64,000 nucleotides of DNA from Gammaproteobacteria bacterium (GCA_024644945.1 JAHEGU010000009.1:1-64000), one strand, 5' to 3'; numbered from the stretch's first letter, positions 25,130-35,946 are shown. The notes: generated from the sequence alone by a model not told the origin. Made by a program: numbers and translations.

Positions 25130-25921
25130 TTAACCAGGCTCTGCCCAACCTCTAAATCGGTAATACCATGCCCCTACCACCTCGTGCCAGGCCGCAGTTG
25201 TCAAACTAAGCGCGGCGGCAGAAGGTAGCCAGCCAAACACCGCTGGCGCAGTGCGCCGGGTCACCTGAATATCTGTAGTGACTGGAATAACTCTCACACC
25301 AGCGGTCTGAAAAGTTTCTACCGCGCGCGGCATATGCAACGCAGAAGTCACCAATACGACCGGCTTGTTAATCCAGCCATTCTTGCTGAGATAATCACGT
25401 GCTTCGATGGCGTTTTGATATGTCGTTTTTGACTCCCCTCCAGTTTCAATTCGGTTGCCCGGCAATCCCCACTCCTCGAGCAAAGCCCGAGCATAAGTGC
25501 TTTCACTGTCAGCGACATACCCATCGAATACGTTTCCACCAGACAGGTAGACCCGCTTAACCTTGCCCGCATTAAAAATTCGTGCTGTATGCAGCAGCCT
25601 GTCTGAGCTCCCAACTAGCTCAATCTGAATTCTGGGTTTCGTTGGTGGCGCCAGCAACCCTCCCAGCACCACTGCCACCTCCGACGGTTGCAATGTAGTA
25701 ATAGAAGCTGGTGGATACTGTTCTTCAAGATATGACGCTATGTATCGGGCAGTCTGTGGCGAAGATGCCACAACCAATACCAGCACCGAAACACCAAGAG
25801 ATATACGTGCGCTGCGAACCTTCCCCATCAGGCGCATCAGCAGGGAAAATAAAATTAAAAGCGTGATGACCCCCATTGGAGAAATCAAAAACGCGGCCAG
25901 TTTGGTTATGAGAATATACAT
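25130..25921 (-). CDS. YdcF/ElyC family (DUF218) membrane protein
   Basis: This 263-residue protein has two N-terminal hydrophobic segments (about residues 4-27 and 38-55), then a DUF218 domain: VAVVLGG, RLLHTARIFNAGKVKRVYLSGG, the acidic ESTYARALLEEWGLP, ESKTTYQNA and VLVTSALHMPRAVETF. That layout matches ElyC, an E. coli inner-membrane factor linked to envelope (peptidoglycan and lipid carrier) homeostasis, more than the soluble YdcF. The exact reaction is not established. It lies between hrpA and miaB on the minus strand. Confidence 0.85.
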   Translation of the reverse strand: MYILITKLAAFLISPMGVITLLILFSLLMRLMGKVRSARISLGVSVLVLVVASSPQTARYIASYLEEQYPPASITTLQPSEVAVVLGGLLAPPTKPRIQIELVGSSDRLLHTARIFNAGKVKRVYLSGGNVFDGYVADSESTYARALLEEWGLPGNRIETGGESKTTYQNAIEARDYLSKNGWINKPVVLVTSALHMPRAVETFQTAGVRVIPVTTDIQVTRRTAPAVFGWLPSAAALSLTTAAWHEVVGAWYYRFRGWAEPG

Positions 25922-25951
25922 CGGACAAACGTTTAAGAACTCAGTCTCCGA

Positions 25952-28900
25952 TCATACCCGAATTGGTGTTCGATAGTATTGTTCTATCTCCCGCCAAGCC
26001 TGATCCAGTCTGCGAGAAGAGATTCGCATACTCGTTTTCAACCCTTGTGCAAAAACTGACACTCGGTACTCTTCCAGCATCCAGCGCCAGCGCTCTAGCT
26101 CATCGCTGTATTCGAATTCACAGCCCATATATCGGTTCCACCAGGGAGACACCTTCTGCAGACGCAATCGATCAGTATCTGGGTCCAATCTAGCCTGTTC
26201 CAATCTGACCGTAATCGCTCTAAGAAAACGCGGCAGGTGCCGCAGCCACTCAACAGGAATATCCTCGACAAATCCGTCGTATATCAGCCATTCGATCTGC
26301 GTTCCCACATCTTCGGTTGTGAGTTCTGGCAGCTCATCCTGATGTTCATCCATAAACTTTTTTATTGCTCGATATTCTATAAGGGCATCGGCAACAATCC
26401 CCGCAATTTCTGCAAGCGCATTCGGCAACTTAGGCGCTGCGTTGCTCAACAGCAGCTCAAATTCCAGGCGTGACCGAACCGGGGCTTTGTCGCGAAAGAA
26501 AACCTGATCCTGTGCCTTGTTGAACATTGCGGCCTGCAAGGATGATAAATCACCGATCGAAGCATACATCAGGCTGATCCTTTGCCATTCAGGAATGGGT
26601 TTCCTGACTAGCTTCCGATACGCAGGCAGATTAAGCCACAATAACCGCCGAACACCGTCTGTGTGTGTCTGATCGGCCTGATCTTTGCAATCGAATATTT
26701 CTATGGCAACGCTGTCCGCACAATCTACCAGGGCGGGATAAGCGTCTGTTTTGTATGATCCTACGCTAACGGTCACTGTTTCAGGTAGCTTATCGAAGTC
26801 CCATTTTCTAATTCCGCGGCGTTCAATCCTGGCATCTCCTTTTGCTACAAAGCTTGCATGAGCCCGCAGGCCGTGCTCCGACTGCAAGCCCTCCAGGTCG
26901 CGGCCGAATCCTACAGTGCGTTGACGATCATCCACCACTTCAAGACCCAACTTTAGATACTCGGGTATCGCGGCAAAATCAAAATCATTGGGGTCAATTT
27001 CGATTCCTTTTAGTTTTCCCAGCGCTTCCGCTAGCGAAACACTGAGGGGTCTTGGATCCGCACTGACCGACTCAGCTACCTGATCCACCGTATCTGGGAT
27101 AGGTACAAAGCATCGGCGGATTTGTTTTGGTAAGGTTCGTGCCAACAACGCCAGTTTCTTCGACAGCAGCCCCGGTACCAAACGCTCGAATGTCGCGGCA
27201 TTCATCTTGTTGAGCAGCGGCAATGGAATCTGTGCAGTCACCCCGTCCCGCTCAGATGCCGGATCAAAAAGATAATCAAGAGACAATGGGATACCACTGT
27301 TCTCGATTTCATCAGGAAAATTTTTAAGGGCTTGGTCCGGATCACTCAGCATCAATCGTTTGCGTGGAATCAGCAGCTTGGATTTTTGGCCCTCATCCAG
27401 GGATCGGTGCCATTTACGCAAATCACTGGCGCTACAGACCCGTTGCGGGATGACTTCATCATAAAACTGATAAATTTCAGTATCATCAACCAGAATATCT
27501 CGACGCCGGGTTCTATGTTCTAAAGATTCAATTTCGCCCACCAGGTTTCGATTGTGAACGTAAAATGGCATACGAGAATCCAGACCGCCATCGACCAGCG
27601 CTGAACGAATAAAAATCATGCGACAGTCGCTGGAATTTATTTTACTGTAATCGCATTTGCGCCCACTATAAATCGTTAAACCGTAAAGCGTTGCTCGACG
27701 ATGAGCCACTACGCGCTCTTGGCGTCGATCCCAGGATGGGGCACTGTAATGGTATTGCAATAGATGCTCAGCTGCTGACTCAAGCCATTGCGGATTCAAC
27801 CCGGCAACCGTTCGGGCATATACCTGCCCCGTTTCTACCAACTCGGCAGACATAATCCATTTAGGAGGATTATCTCGCAACACAGATGCGGGGAAAATTT
27901 GTAGTGTCTTGCCGAAAGTTCCATCATACTCTTGACGCCGATTTCTTCTCGCCGACTTCTGTTTGGGGGTGTTTTTATTGGTGTAGATTTTTAGTTGTGC
28001 GATATTTAAAAGCAGGCCCGGCAACAGTGCCCGATGAATAGTGTCCTTATCAGCGGGACGCTGATTGAACTGGAAATCAAGCTGTTTAAGGGTCCGCTTC
28101 AAGCTTGCTTGCAAGGCACCCCATTCGCGCATTCGAAATACCGATAAATAATTTCGCTCACACCATCTATAGGATTTACGCTTGGACTCCTTTTTCTGAA
28201 TTTGACGATATTGACGCCAAATATCCAGAAGCACCAAAAAATCTGATGTTTCTTTACTTATTTGACGGTGCACTTGACGCGCATGCTGTAGCTTGTCTGC
28301 GGGGGCATTTCGCGGGTCCGGTAATGACAGCGCCGCGGCGATCACTACGATTTCCTCCAAGCAGTTTAGAATCCTAGCGGCCAACAGCATACGCGCCACT
28401 CTTGGATCAACCGGTATACGGGCAATCTGGCGTCCTGTATTTGTGATCGTTCGCCGCTGATCGAGTGCGCCCAATTCAACCAGGTGCTGAAGCCCATCAT
28501 TAATTTGGCGCCTTCCGGGACGATCAATAAAAGGAAAAGTTTCAATTTCACCAATCCCCATAGATTTCATGCGAAGGATTACGTCGGCCAGTGATGTGCG
28601 TTGAATTTCCGGATCAGTATATAGTGACCGATTTAAGTAGTCGTCTTCGTCATAGAGTCGAATACAAACCCCATTACTAACACGGCCACAACGTCCTGCA
28701 CGTTGGTCTGCAGACGCTTTTGAAATTTTCTCTAACGGCAATCTCTGGAGCTTTCGAGTGGCACTGTACCGGCTTATGCGGGCAAGTCCGCTATCTATTA
28801 CATATCGAATTCCAGGAACCGTAATCGAAGTTTCCGCTACGTTGGTAGCCAGGATAATCCGGGAACGAGTGCCAGGGTGAAAAATCCGATGCTGCGCACC

Positions 28901-29923
28901 CTGCGTCAGGCGTGAATATAACGGCAGTATTTCAATCCCCTGCTTCAGATGATTCTCAAGCCACGCTGAAGTCTCCCGTATTTCTCTTTCACCGGGTAGA
29001 AAAACCAGCACATCGCCGGGAGCTTCCCCGTGTAACTCCTGAATCGCCGAATTTATAGCTTCAGGTAAAACATCTACCTCCTTGTCTCCCGCCCCAAGCG
29101 GGCGGTAACGGCATTCCACTGGATAGGTTCTACCAGAAACAGTAACAGTTGGCGCATTATCGAAGTGTTTACTGTACTTTTCAGTATCCAATGTGGCAGA
29201 AGTTATTATCAGCCTGAATTCCGGCCGTTTCGTTATAATTCGTTTAGCCAGACCAAGCAGGAAATCGATGTTCAATGACCGTTCATGGGCTTCGTCAACA
29301 ATCAAAACTTCGTAACGATTCAGGTCAGGATCTCCTGCAAACTCTGCAAGCAACATTCCGTCAGTCAATACCCGTAGATAGTTACCCTCACTCACTTGTT
29401 CACTGAAGCGTACTCGATATCCAACATATCGCCCAAGTACCGACCCAATTTCGTCGCTGATGCGTTCGGCCACCGAGCGAGCCGCTATTCTTCTGGGTTG
29501 GGTTTGACAAATCATTCCGTGGATACCAAATCCTGCTCTCAGACATATCTTTGGAATCTGGGTGCTCTTGCCAGATCCGGTTTCACCACAAACGATCACC
29601 ACCGGGTTTTTCTGAATCAAATTAGAGATCTTTTCCTGATGCAGGCTGATTGGCAGTTCAGATGGAACAGTTACTGCAGGGACATCTTTTGCCCTTTGCT
29701 CAGCTCGATCTTTCGATTTATTCACCCTGGCAGTCAAGCGATGAAATGCATCATGAGTTGAATTACCGTACTTGTATTCGGCTGCTGCAGCGCGTTTGAT
29801 TTCACGTCCTAATCTGAATCGATCTTCAAGCATACAGAACCGTAGCTCATCGAGGAGCGATTCAGTATTAATTGGCAGCCGAGTTAATCGATCGCTTTTT
29901 GTATATTGCCTGCTGGCTTTCAT
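25952..29923 (-). CDS. hrpA: ATP-dependent RNA helicase HrpA
   Basis: This 1323-residue DEAH-box helicase is of the same size as E. coli HrpA (1300). Motif I is GETGSGKST starting at residue 113, motif Ia TQPRRIAARSVAERI, motif II DEAHERS, motif III SATLD, motif V ATNVAETSITVPGI and motif VI QRAGRCGRVSNGVC. HA2 and OB-like parts follow, then the long HrpA-specific C-terminal domain (DUF3418) ending in QGLKTSMRISSRRLDQAWREI. HrpA rescues stalled or collided ribosomes in E. coli. The gene is complete. Confidence 0.96.
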   Translation of the reverse strand: MKASRQYTKSDRLTRLPINTESLLDELRFCMLEDRFRLGREIKRAAAAEYKYGNSTHDAFHRLTARVNKSKDRAEQRAKDVPAVTVPSELPISLHQEKISNLIQKNPVVIVCGETGSGKSTQIPKICLRAGFGIHGMICQTQPRRIAARSVAERISDEIGSVLGRYVGYRVRFSEQVSEGNYLRVLTDGMLLAEFAGDPDLNRYEVLIVDEAHERSLNIDFLLGLAKRIITKRPEFRLIITSATLDTEKYSKHFDNAPTVTVSGRTYPVECRYRPLGAGDKEVDVLPEAINSAIQELHGEAPGDVLVFLPGEREIRETSAWLENHLKQGIEILPLYSRLTQGAQHRIFHPGTRSRIILATNVAETSITVPGIRYVIDSGLARISRYSATRKLQRLPLEKISKASADQRAGRCGRVSNGVCIRLYDEDDYLNRSLYTDPEIQRTSLADVILRMKSMGIGEIETFPFIDRPGRRQINDGLQHLVELGALDQRRTITNTGRQIARIPVDPRVARMLLAARILNCLEEIVVIAAALSLPDPRNAPADKLQHARQVHRQISKETSDFLVLLDIWRQYRQIQKKESKRKSYRWCERNYLSVFRMREWGALQASLKRTLKQLDFQFNQRPADKDTIHRALLPGLLLNIAQLKIYTNKNTPKQKSARRNRRQEYDGTFGKTLQIFPASVLRDNPPKWIMSAELVETGQVYARTVAGLNPQWLESAAEHLLQYHYSAPSWDRRQERVVAHRRATLYGLTIYSGRKCDYSKINSSDCRMIFIRSALVDGGLDSRMPFYVHNRNLVGEIESLEHRTRRRDILVDDTEIYQFYDEVIPQRVCSASDLRKWHRSLDEGQKSKLLIPRKRLMLSDPDQALKNFPDEIENSGIPLSLDYLFDPASERDGVTAQIPLPLLNKMNAATFERLVPGLLSKKLALLARTLPKQIRRCFVPIPDTVDQVAESVSADPRPLSVSLAEALGKLKGIEIDPNDFDFAAIPEYLKLGLEVVDDRQRTVGFGRDLEGLQSEHGLRAHASFVAKGDARIERRGIRKWDFDKLPETVTVSVGSYKTDAYPALVDCADSVAIEIFDCKDQADQTHTDGVRRLLWLNLPAYRKLVRKPIPEWQRISLMYASIGDLSSLQAAMFNKAQDQVFFRDKAPVRSRLEFELLLSNAAPKLPNALAEIAGIVADALIEYRAIKKFMDEHQDELPELTTEDVGTQIEWLIYDGFVEDIPVEWLRHLPRFLRAITVRLEQARLDPDTDRLRLQKVSPWWNRYMGCEFEYSDELERWRWMLEEYRVSVFAQGLKTSMRISSRRLDQAWREIEQYYRTPIRV

Positions 29924-29940
29924 TTAAGAGCTCAACTACC

Positions 29941-30840
29941 TCAATGCATTCCATGCTGCTGTTGTGACAATCTTTGCATAACAAAACTTTCGTATTTTTC
30001 AGAAATAGCAAGTATGTTATCAACCGGGATTTGCCAAGGGCAATTTGTGCGCGCAAGAGAACAAGTATCTGGGCGATATACTGCAGTAAAATAGCCGAAT
30101 CGATGCAACTCAGCAATTAACTCCTCGGTTGAAACACCGTACCGATTTGAATAACCGGCTGCTTCAATTTGCATTACTGGAGGGTTACCATTTCTAAGCC
30201 ATCTACTCATTCCTCTTATCGCAAACGGTTCATAACCCTCGATATCGAACTTGGCCATCGCATACTGTGAATCATCAAGTTGCTCATCTAGCCGCGCAAC
30301 ATCGATCACTGTGCCTGAGGTTGAACTAGATGAACATGCACTGATATGCGCCGTGCATTCATCCAATGTCAAATTGAAGTTGACAGATCCTGGTGCATCT
30401 GAAAGACCCGTTTGATGCACAGTAACATTGTTGACTTTATTGAGACGCAAAGTCTCGAGTAAACGGTTTGCGGTCTCCATGTTTGGTTCAAATGCATCCA
30501 CATATCCGGTCGACCCCACGACCGATAACGCTAACAGCGTGTAAAGACCGATGTTTGCTCCAGCATCGATGAATTTATCCCCGGGGCGAAGATAATCTAG
30601 AATAAATCGCATCTCTCGATAGTCCGGCGATCCGGAGAAATAGATGGCACGCGAAGCAGAATGATTGTCAGGATAACATCGCAGTGTTAACCCATGGTAA
30701 GAGATATCTTTGGCTCTCCCAGTTAACCTTTTATAAAGTTGCCAATTAACTGCAGGTGTCAGGCTCGACACGGGAGAGCTTTGATTAGCGGGGTGTTTTA
30801 AGATTTCAGAAACGAGTTTCACTTTTACATTTGCGCCCAC
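29941..30840 (-). CDS. FkbM family SAM-dependent methyltransferase
   Basis: This 299-residue protein has the FkbM-type methyltransferase fold: the SAM-binding GDKFIDAGANIGLYTLLAL near residue 85, VDAFEPNMETANRLLETLRLNKV, and the late KFDIEGYEPFAIRGM. FkbM enzymes O-methylate sugars, lipids or natural products; this one has no biosynthetic neighbours and its substrate is unknown. The frame opens with GTG at 30840, with a stop two codons upstream. It is a singleton between hrpA and maeB, and its A+T content looks somewhat higher than theirs, so horizontal gain is possible but unproven. Confidence 0.85.
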   Translation of the reverse strand: MGANVKVKLVSEILKHPANQSSPVSSLTPAVNWQLYKRLTGRAKDISYHGLTLRCYPDNHSASRAIYFSGSPDYREMRFILDYLRPGDKFIDAGANIGLYTLLALSVVGSTGYVDAFEPNMETANRLLETLRLNKVNNVTVHQTGLSDAPGSVNFNLTLDECTAHISACSSSSTSGTVIDVARLDEQLDDSQYAMAKFDIEGYEPFAIRGMSRWLRNGNPPVMQIEAAGYSNRYGVSTEELIAELHRFGYFTAVYRPDTCSLARTNCPWQIPVDNILAISEKYESFVMQRLSQQQHGMH

Positions 30841-30988
30841 TAATCAAACTAATACTGGGATGTTTTACTAATATGGTAATCACATTAGAAGTGTTAAGCG
30901 CGAGTATCTGTCAGGTCAGATCTGAATTAGTCCTAAATTCTAATAGGCCTCGGTTATCACGGCCAACACGACTTGTGCTTTATTGAGA

Positions 30989-33265
30989 TCAGCGCTCACT
31001 ATTCACATCGACGACTGCCCAGGCGGTCATGTTGACAATCCGCCTGACCGTGGTGGACGCAGTCAGGATATGCACTGGTTTCGCAACGCCAAGCAACACT
31101 GGGCCAATGGCCACATTATGACCCGCAGCGGTTTTCAGCAAGTTGTACGCAATATTAGCGGCGTCGAGCCCTGGCAAAACGAGCAGGTTGGCATCTCCCT
31201 CTAAGGTTGAGCGTGGCATGATTTGTGCGCGCATCTCTGGATCCAGAGCGACATCTCCGTGCATTTCACCATCCACATCCAGATCAGGCGCCTGTTGGCG
31301 AATCAAGGACAAGGCCTCACGCATCTTAATCGCCGAAGGGTGATCAGAAGTCCCAAAACTTGAATGTGATAACAGTGCAATCTTCGGACGAATTCCGAAG
31401 CGCTGCAACTCCGCCGCGGCAAGCTGGGTAATTTCAGCTAGCTGGTCGGCCGTAGGAGAGATATTGACATGAGTATCAACCAGTGTGACCTGCCTCCCTG
31501 GCAGCATCAGCGTATTCATCGCCCCGTAAACCGATGCGTCAGGGCGGCGTCCAATCACTTGATCGATATAATGCAGATGCATCGGAAAAGTCCCGAAAGT
31601 CCCGCAAAGCATTCCATCTGCATCTCCCTGATGCAGCATCATCGAACCGATCAGGACTAAACGACGCCTCATCTCGATTTGAGCGAGTTGTCTGGTCACT
31701 CCCTGTCGTTCGGTGAGCCGGTGATACTCCTGCCAATAGTCACGGTAGCGGTCATCCCATTCGGGATTGACGACTTCGAAATCAGCGCCCGGACGCATTC
31801 GCAGACCGAAGCGTTCAATACGTTTTTCTATTACTGAGGGTCGTCCAATTAAAATAGGTTGTGCAAGCTTCTCATCAATCACCGCCTGTACTGCGCGCAG
31901 TACCCTCTCCTCTTCTCCTTCCGTATAAACAATCCGCCGATCCGGTTCGAGCCGTGCAACCGCAAATATCGGTTTCATGAAATTTCCAGAATGGTAAACA
32001 AATTGTTCCAGTTGTGAACGATAAGCATCGAAATCCTCTATCGATCGTCTCGCGACGCCACCTTCCATTGCGGCATTTGCGACCGCTGGCGCTATTTTGG
32101 CTATTAAGCGAGGATCGAATGGCTTGGGAATAAGGTATTCCGGACCAAAGCCCTGACCGGTTGCGCCATAGGCAGCAGCAACAATTTCTGATTGCTCGGC
32201 TCGAGCTAGTTCAGCAACTGCATCGACCGCGGCGATTTCCATTTCCTTGGTGATAGTAGTGGCCTCAACATCCAGCGCACCCCGAAAAATAAATGGAAAG
32301 CAGAGCACATTGTTAACTTGGTTTGGATAGTCAGTACGACCGGTAGCAATGATGGCATCATCTCTGACTAGCTTGACGTCTTCGGGCAAAATCTCAGGAT
32401 CTGGATTTGCCAGGGCGAACACAATGGGTTTTTCAGCCATTCGCTTCACCATACTCTTCTTAAGTACGCCACCAGCAGACAATCCTAAAAATACATCAGC
32501 ATCACCGATAACCTCATCCAATGTGCGCGCTTTTGTCGACTGAGCGAAACGTGCCTTGGCATCATCCATTAATTCTGTTCGTCCCTCGTACACGACCCCT
32601 GCTAGATCAGTTACCCATATGTTTCCAATCGGCAGACCAATCTGTACCAATAAGTCGAGGCATGCAAGTGCGGCAGCACCCGCACCACTGACCACAAGAC
32701 GGACATCATCTATCTTCTTCTCGACGATGCGCAGAGCGTTTGTCAACGCCGCTGCGACGACAATTGCGGTCCCGTGCTGGTCGTCATGAAATACCGGTAT
32801 ATTCAATCTTTGACGCAGTGCGCGCTCTATGTAAAAACAGTCCGGCGCCTTTATGTCTTCGAGATTTATACCACCGAAGGTAGGTTCCATTGCAGCAATG
32901 ATCTCCACCAGGCGGTCTGGATCAGTTTCCGCGAGTTCAATATCGAAAACATCGATCCCCGCGAATTTCTTAAACAATACCGACTTGCCCTCCATCACTG
33001 GTTTCGAAGCAAGAGGCCCGATATCTCCGAGCCCCAATACCGCACTGCCATTGGTGACAACTCCAACCAGATTAGCCCGGCTGGTATAGCGCGATGCAGT
33101 TGACGGATCATTAACGATTTCCTCACAGGCTGCAGCGACGCCTGGAGAGTATGCGAGGGTCAGGTCTCTTTGGTTGACCAGACTCTTGGTGGGGGTGATG
33201 GAGATTTTTCCCGGACTGCCTGAAGAATGATAGTCGAGAGCGGCACGTCGAAAGTATGAGTCCAT
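30989..33265 (-). CDS. maeB: NADP-dependent malic enzyme with phosphotransacetylase-like domain
   Basis: This 758-residue enzyme decarboxylates malate to pyruvate with NADP, supplying NADPH and pyruvate. The N-terminal malic domain begins with [16 protein letters not shown] and has [23 protein letters not shown] and [11 protein letters not shown]; the NAD(P)-binding [16 protein letters not shown] follows near residue 195. Residues from about 430 form a phosphotransacetylase-like domain ([44 protein letters not shown]) that in MaeB is regulatory, binding acetyl-CoA, rather than catalytic. Length equals that of E. coli MaeB (759). Confidence 0.95.
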   Translation of the reverse strand: MDSYFRRAALDYHSSGSPGKISITPTKSLVNQRDLTLAYSPGVAAACEEIVNDPSTASRYTSRANLVGVVTNGSAVLGLGDIGPLASKPVMEGKSVLFKKFAGIDVFDIELAETDPDRLVEIIAAMEPTFGGINLEDIKAPDCFYIERALRQRLNIPVFHDDQHGTAIVVAAALTNALRIVEKKIDDVRLVVSGAGAAALACLDLLVQIGLPIGNIWVTDLAGVVYEGRTELMDDAKARFAQSTKARTLDEVIGDADVFLGLSAGGVLKKSMVKRMAEKPIVFALANPDPEILPEDVKLVRDDAIIATGRTDYPNQVNNVLCFPFIFRGALDVEATTITKEMEIAAVDAVAELARAEQSEIVAAAYGATGQGFGPEYLIPKPFDPRLIAKIAPAVANAAMEGGVARRSIEDFDAYRSQLEQFVYHSGNFMKPIFAVARLEPDRRIVYTEGEEERVLRAVQAVIDEKLAQPILIGRPSVIEKRIERFGLRMRPGADFEVVNPEWDDRYRDYWQEYHRLTERQGVTRQLAQIEMRRRLVLIGSMMLHQGDADGMLCGTFGTFPMHLHYIDQVIGRRPDASVYGAMNTLMLPGRQVTLVDTHVNISPTADQLAEITQLAAAELQRFGIRPKIALLSHSSFGTSDHPSAIKMREALSLIRQQAPDLDVDGEMHGDVALDPEMRAQIMPRSTLEGDANLLVLPGLDAANIAYNLLKTAAGHNVAIGPVLLGVAKPVHILTASTTVRRIVNMTAWAVVDVNSER

Positions 33266-33365
33266 AATAATGAGATAGATAAATCTCGCATCATTATCGC
33301 TGAAGTGGCCGCTCCGGTCACCTGGGCTGTCGAGTAGTTTCTCCGCCCCCAGAGAAACAGATGTT

Positions 33366-33974
33366 CTATTGAACTATGACCTGTACATTCTCAATAATCA
33401 CCGGTTCCACAGGCACATCGCTATACGGACCGGATCTGCCGGTTGAGACACTTCCGATCTGTTTGACTACGTCTAGTCCCTCCGTAACTTTGCCAAATAC
33501 TGTGTACCCCCAACCCTGGGGATTCTTTCCGGTGTGATTTAAAAAATCGTTATTTTCGAGATTGATGAAAAACTGTGCGGTAGCCGAATGCGGATCACCA
33601 GTACGAGCCATTGCGAGAGTACCTGTTTCATTTTTGAGACCGTTGTCGGCCTCATTTTGAATCGGATCTCCAGATTGCTTTTGTTGCATATCGGGCGTGA
33701 ATCCTCCCCCTTGGATCATGAAACCCTCTATTACACGGTGAAAAATAAGACCGTCAAAAAAACCTGACTCAATATAACTAAGAAAATTCTGCACTGTCGC
33801 TGGCGCTTCATCAGGATACATTTCGATAGTAATTTCGCCTTTACTGGTTGTTAGCTTAATCATTGGATTGGTTTGGTTTGCAAAAATGGTCCCCGGAAGC
33901 AAGCTCAATGCCGCCAGGATTAGAATAACGCTACGGATCGAGGTTTTGATCCGGTGCAATAATTGAACATTCAT
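33366..33974 (-). CDS. Periplasmic cyclophilin-type peptidyl-prolyl isomerase
   Basis: This 202-residue protein has a signal peptide (SVILILAALSLLPGTIFA, cleavage near residue 32) and a full cyclophilin domain. Motifs are EITIEMYPDEAPATVQNFL, FHRVIEGFMIQGGGFT with the catalytic Arg, GTLAMARTGDPHSATAQFFINL and GYTVFGKVTEGLDVV. It should catalyse proline cis-trans isomerisation in the periplasm, like PpiA. It leads away from the EVE-domain gene (38 bases) on the minus strand. Confidence 0.92.
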   Translation of the reverse strand: MNVQLLHRIKTSIRSVILILAALSLLPGTIFANQTNPMIKLTTSKGEITIEMYPDEAPATVQNFLSYIESGFFDGLIFHRVIEGFMIQGGGFTPDMQQKQSGDPIQNEADNGLKNETGTLAMARTGDPHSATAQFFINLENNDFLNHTGKNPQGWGYTVFGKVTEGLDVVKQIGSVSTGRSGPYSDVPVEPVIIENVQVIVQ

Positions 33975-34012
33975 TTTACATACTTCCTCGGGAGAATCTT
34001 ACTTGATAGCTT

Positions 34013-34465
34013 TTATACTATGCTTAAAATAAAGTCCCAGTGGCTTTTTTCCACCGGCATTATCGATAATCGATTTCCTTTCTTAAGCAATTGCATACCG
34101 TCAAGTTGAGAGTACTGCTTTAACTCAGAAAGTGTAACTGTACGCTTGAGTTTCTTCACGAAACGAACATCGACCAGCATCCAGCGCGGATTTTCTGGAT
34201 CGCTCTTTGGGTCAAAATACTTATTTTTCTTATCAAAGGCGGTAGGGTCCGGATAGGGTTTACTCGACACCTTCATGACACCAACAATACCGACCTCATC
34301 ACAGTTCGAATGATAGAAGAACACCTGATCGCCTTTCTGCATCTGATCTCGCATAAAATTACGCGCCTGATAGTTTCGAATGCCATCCCAAGGCTCGACC
34401 TTCACTTTCTTCAGATCGTCAATCGAAAAAGCATCCGGCTCACTTTTCATCAGCCAATATTTCAT
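34013..34465 (-). CDS. EVE domain-containing protein
   Basis: This 150-residue protein is a stand-alone EVE domain (PUA-like, related to YTH). It begins MKYWLMKSEPDAFSIDDL and continues with WDGIRNYQARNFMRDQM, GDQVFFYHSN and GIVGVMKVSSKPYPDPTAFD, all family hallmarks. EVE domains bind modified bases, such as modified cytosine in DNA, or modified RNA; the target here is unknown. It is embedded among housekeeping genes near fau and not near any restriction or defence genes, which suggests a core cell role. Confidence 0.9.
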   Translation of the reverse strand: MKYWLMKSEPDAFSIDDLKKVKVEPWDGIRNYQARNFMRDQMQKGDQVFFYHSNCDEVGIVGVMKVSSKPYPDPTAFDKKNKYFDPKSDPENPRWMLVDVRFVKKLKRTVTLSELKQYSQLDGMQLLKKGNRLSIMPVEKSHWDFILSIV

Positions 34466-34492
34466 AGTAATAAAAACGCCATATAGGTTCTG

Positions 34493-35278
34493 TCAGGCTT
34501 GCTCCAAACGAATTCGTTTAATTGAGTTGGCAAGTCCATTTCCTTCATCAACATCGATTACTGCTCCACATAAACTCGCTTTACCCGTCGCGGGCTCCAA
34601 ACGTCTTTGCATTTTGTGCACCATGCGTTCCAGAACCGCTTGCTTGTCACTACCAATCACTGAATCATAACAACCAGTCATACCCAAATCAGTGATATAG
34701 GCAGTGCCGTTTGGCAAGATCCTCTCGTCTGCTGTAGGAACATGTGTATGCGTACCCACAACCGCGGCTACTCGACCGTCTAGATGCCAGCCCATCGCAA
34801 TCTTCTCACTGGTGGTCTCGGCATGAAAATCAACCACAATGATATCGAATTCTGAGCGATTTGACTGCAAAACCTGATCCACCAGGGCAAAAGGAGAGTC
34901 CAGGGTGGGTTGCATAAACGCCTGCCCCATTAGATTAAGCACGCCAACTCTGATACCACTCGCGGTTTGCCTGACAACCCAGCCAGAGCCGGGAGTGCCT
35001 TGCGGATAGTTATGGGGTCTCAGCAGGTCCGGGTGCTGGTCGATGAAATCCAAGGCCTCCCTCTTGTCCCATATATGATTTCCCGATGTCATGACATCTA
35101 TGGTTAAGGCGTGGAAGTCATCGAGTATTTTCTTTGTTATTCCAAAACCACCTGCGGCGTTCTCGATATTCACTACAGTGAAATCAATATTTAGATCACG
35201 CTGAATTGACTCAAGGTTTTCAGTCAACACTCGGCGGCCTGGCCTCGCAACGATATCGCCTATAGTCAAGATTTTCAT
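34493..35278 (-). CDS. YmdB-like (TIGR00282) metallophosphoesterase
   Basis: This 261-residue protein matches the TIGR00282/YmdB family of metal-dependent phosphoesterases. MKILTIGDIVARPGR carries the first metal-binding Asp, VVNIENAAGGFGITKK the Glu/Asn pair, DVMTSGNHIWDKRE the next His, VVDFHAETTSEKIAMGWHLDGRVAAVVGTHTHVPTADERIL the His cluster, and DLGMTGCYDSVIG the last. In Firmicutes YmdB hydrolyses cyclic nucleotides; activity in Gammaproteobacteria is less clear. It overlaps the fau end by 4 bases (ATGG/TAA region), forming an operon with fau and 6S RNA upstream. Confidence 0.9.
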   Translation of the reverse strand: MKILTIGDIVARPGRRVLTENLESIQRDLNIDFTVVNIENAAGGFGITKKILDDFHALTIDVMTSGNHIWDKREALDFIDQHPDLLRPHNYPQGTPGSGWVVRQTASGIRVGVLNLMGQAFMQPTLDSPFALVDQVLQSNRSEFDIIVVDFHAETTSEKIAMGWHLDGRVAAVVGTHTHVPTADERILPNGTAYITDLGMTGCYDSVIGSDKQAVLERMVHKMQRRLEPATGKASLCGAVIDVDEGNGLANSIKRIRLEQA

Positions 35279-35901
35279 GGTATTAATCGGTAAATCGCCT
35301 GATCAGTGACTACCATAGTGAGTGGAACATCCCAGGATTCAGCGTTTACGGTGGTTACTTTTTGAATTTCGTGGGCCACCCCGATCAGCTCTGGTTTACG
35401 ATTTTCAGATTGTTTCAGAAATTCAAAAGTGGTGTCATAAAATCCGCCCCCCATGCCAATTCGATTACCCCTATGATCAAATCCTACAAGTGGCAACAGT
35501 ACTAGATCCATCTCCCGGGCATCAACCAATGCAGGTTGGTCGACTACAGGTTCCTGTATACCGAATCTGTTTTTCCGAAACTGACTGTCCGGTTTAACTT
35601 CACCAAACATCAACCAATTTCTTCCTCTCTCCTGTTTGACGATTGGAAGATAGCTGTGCCGTAAATTTAAATGGCACCAGCCGATTACTCTTGACGGATC
35701 AATCTCCCCATCATTAGCAAGATAAAGCGCAATACGATTACTTTGGGTAAATAATTCAACTTCGAGTAAACGAGTCAGTAAGTCTTCGGCTGCCTTAGAC
35801 TGGGCCTCTGGTGTCAACATCCTCCGTGCCGCGCGTAGAGATTTACGTAGTCGAATTTTATTTCCCAGTTCTCTCGGGAGGTCGTCAGAATTGACGTTCA
35901 C
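35275..35901 (-). CDS. fau: 5-formyltetrahydrofolate cyclo-ligase
   Basis: This 208-residue enzyme (YgfA/MTHFS) turns 5-formyl-THF into 5,10-methenyl-THF with ATP. Features are KIRLRKSLRAARRMLTPEAQ at the N-terminus, IALYLANDGEIDPSRVI, FGIQEPV and the nucleotide-binding VLLPLVGFDHRGNRIGMGGGFYD. The frame begins with GTG at 35901. As in E. coli, 6S RNA is encoded directly upstream on the same strand, so fau is likely made from the ssrS-fau read-through transcript. Confidence 0.93.
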   Translation of the reverse strand: MNVNSDDLPRELGNKIRLRKSLRAARRMLTPEAQSKAAEDLLTRLLEVELFTQSNRIALYLANDGEIDPSRVIGWCHLNLRHSYLPIVKQERGRNWLMFGEVKPDSQFRKNRFGIQEPVVDQPALVDAREMDLVLLPLVGFDHRGNRIGMGGGFYDTTFEFLKQSENRKPELIGVAHEIQKVTTVNAESWDVPLTMVVTDQAIYRLIP

Positions 35902-35946
35902 GGAAAAGACATTACAGTAAAAGGCGCTCGCTCGAACAGATGGTAA

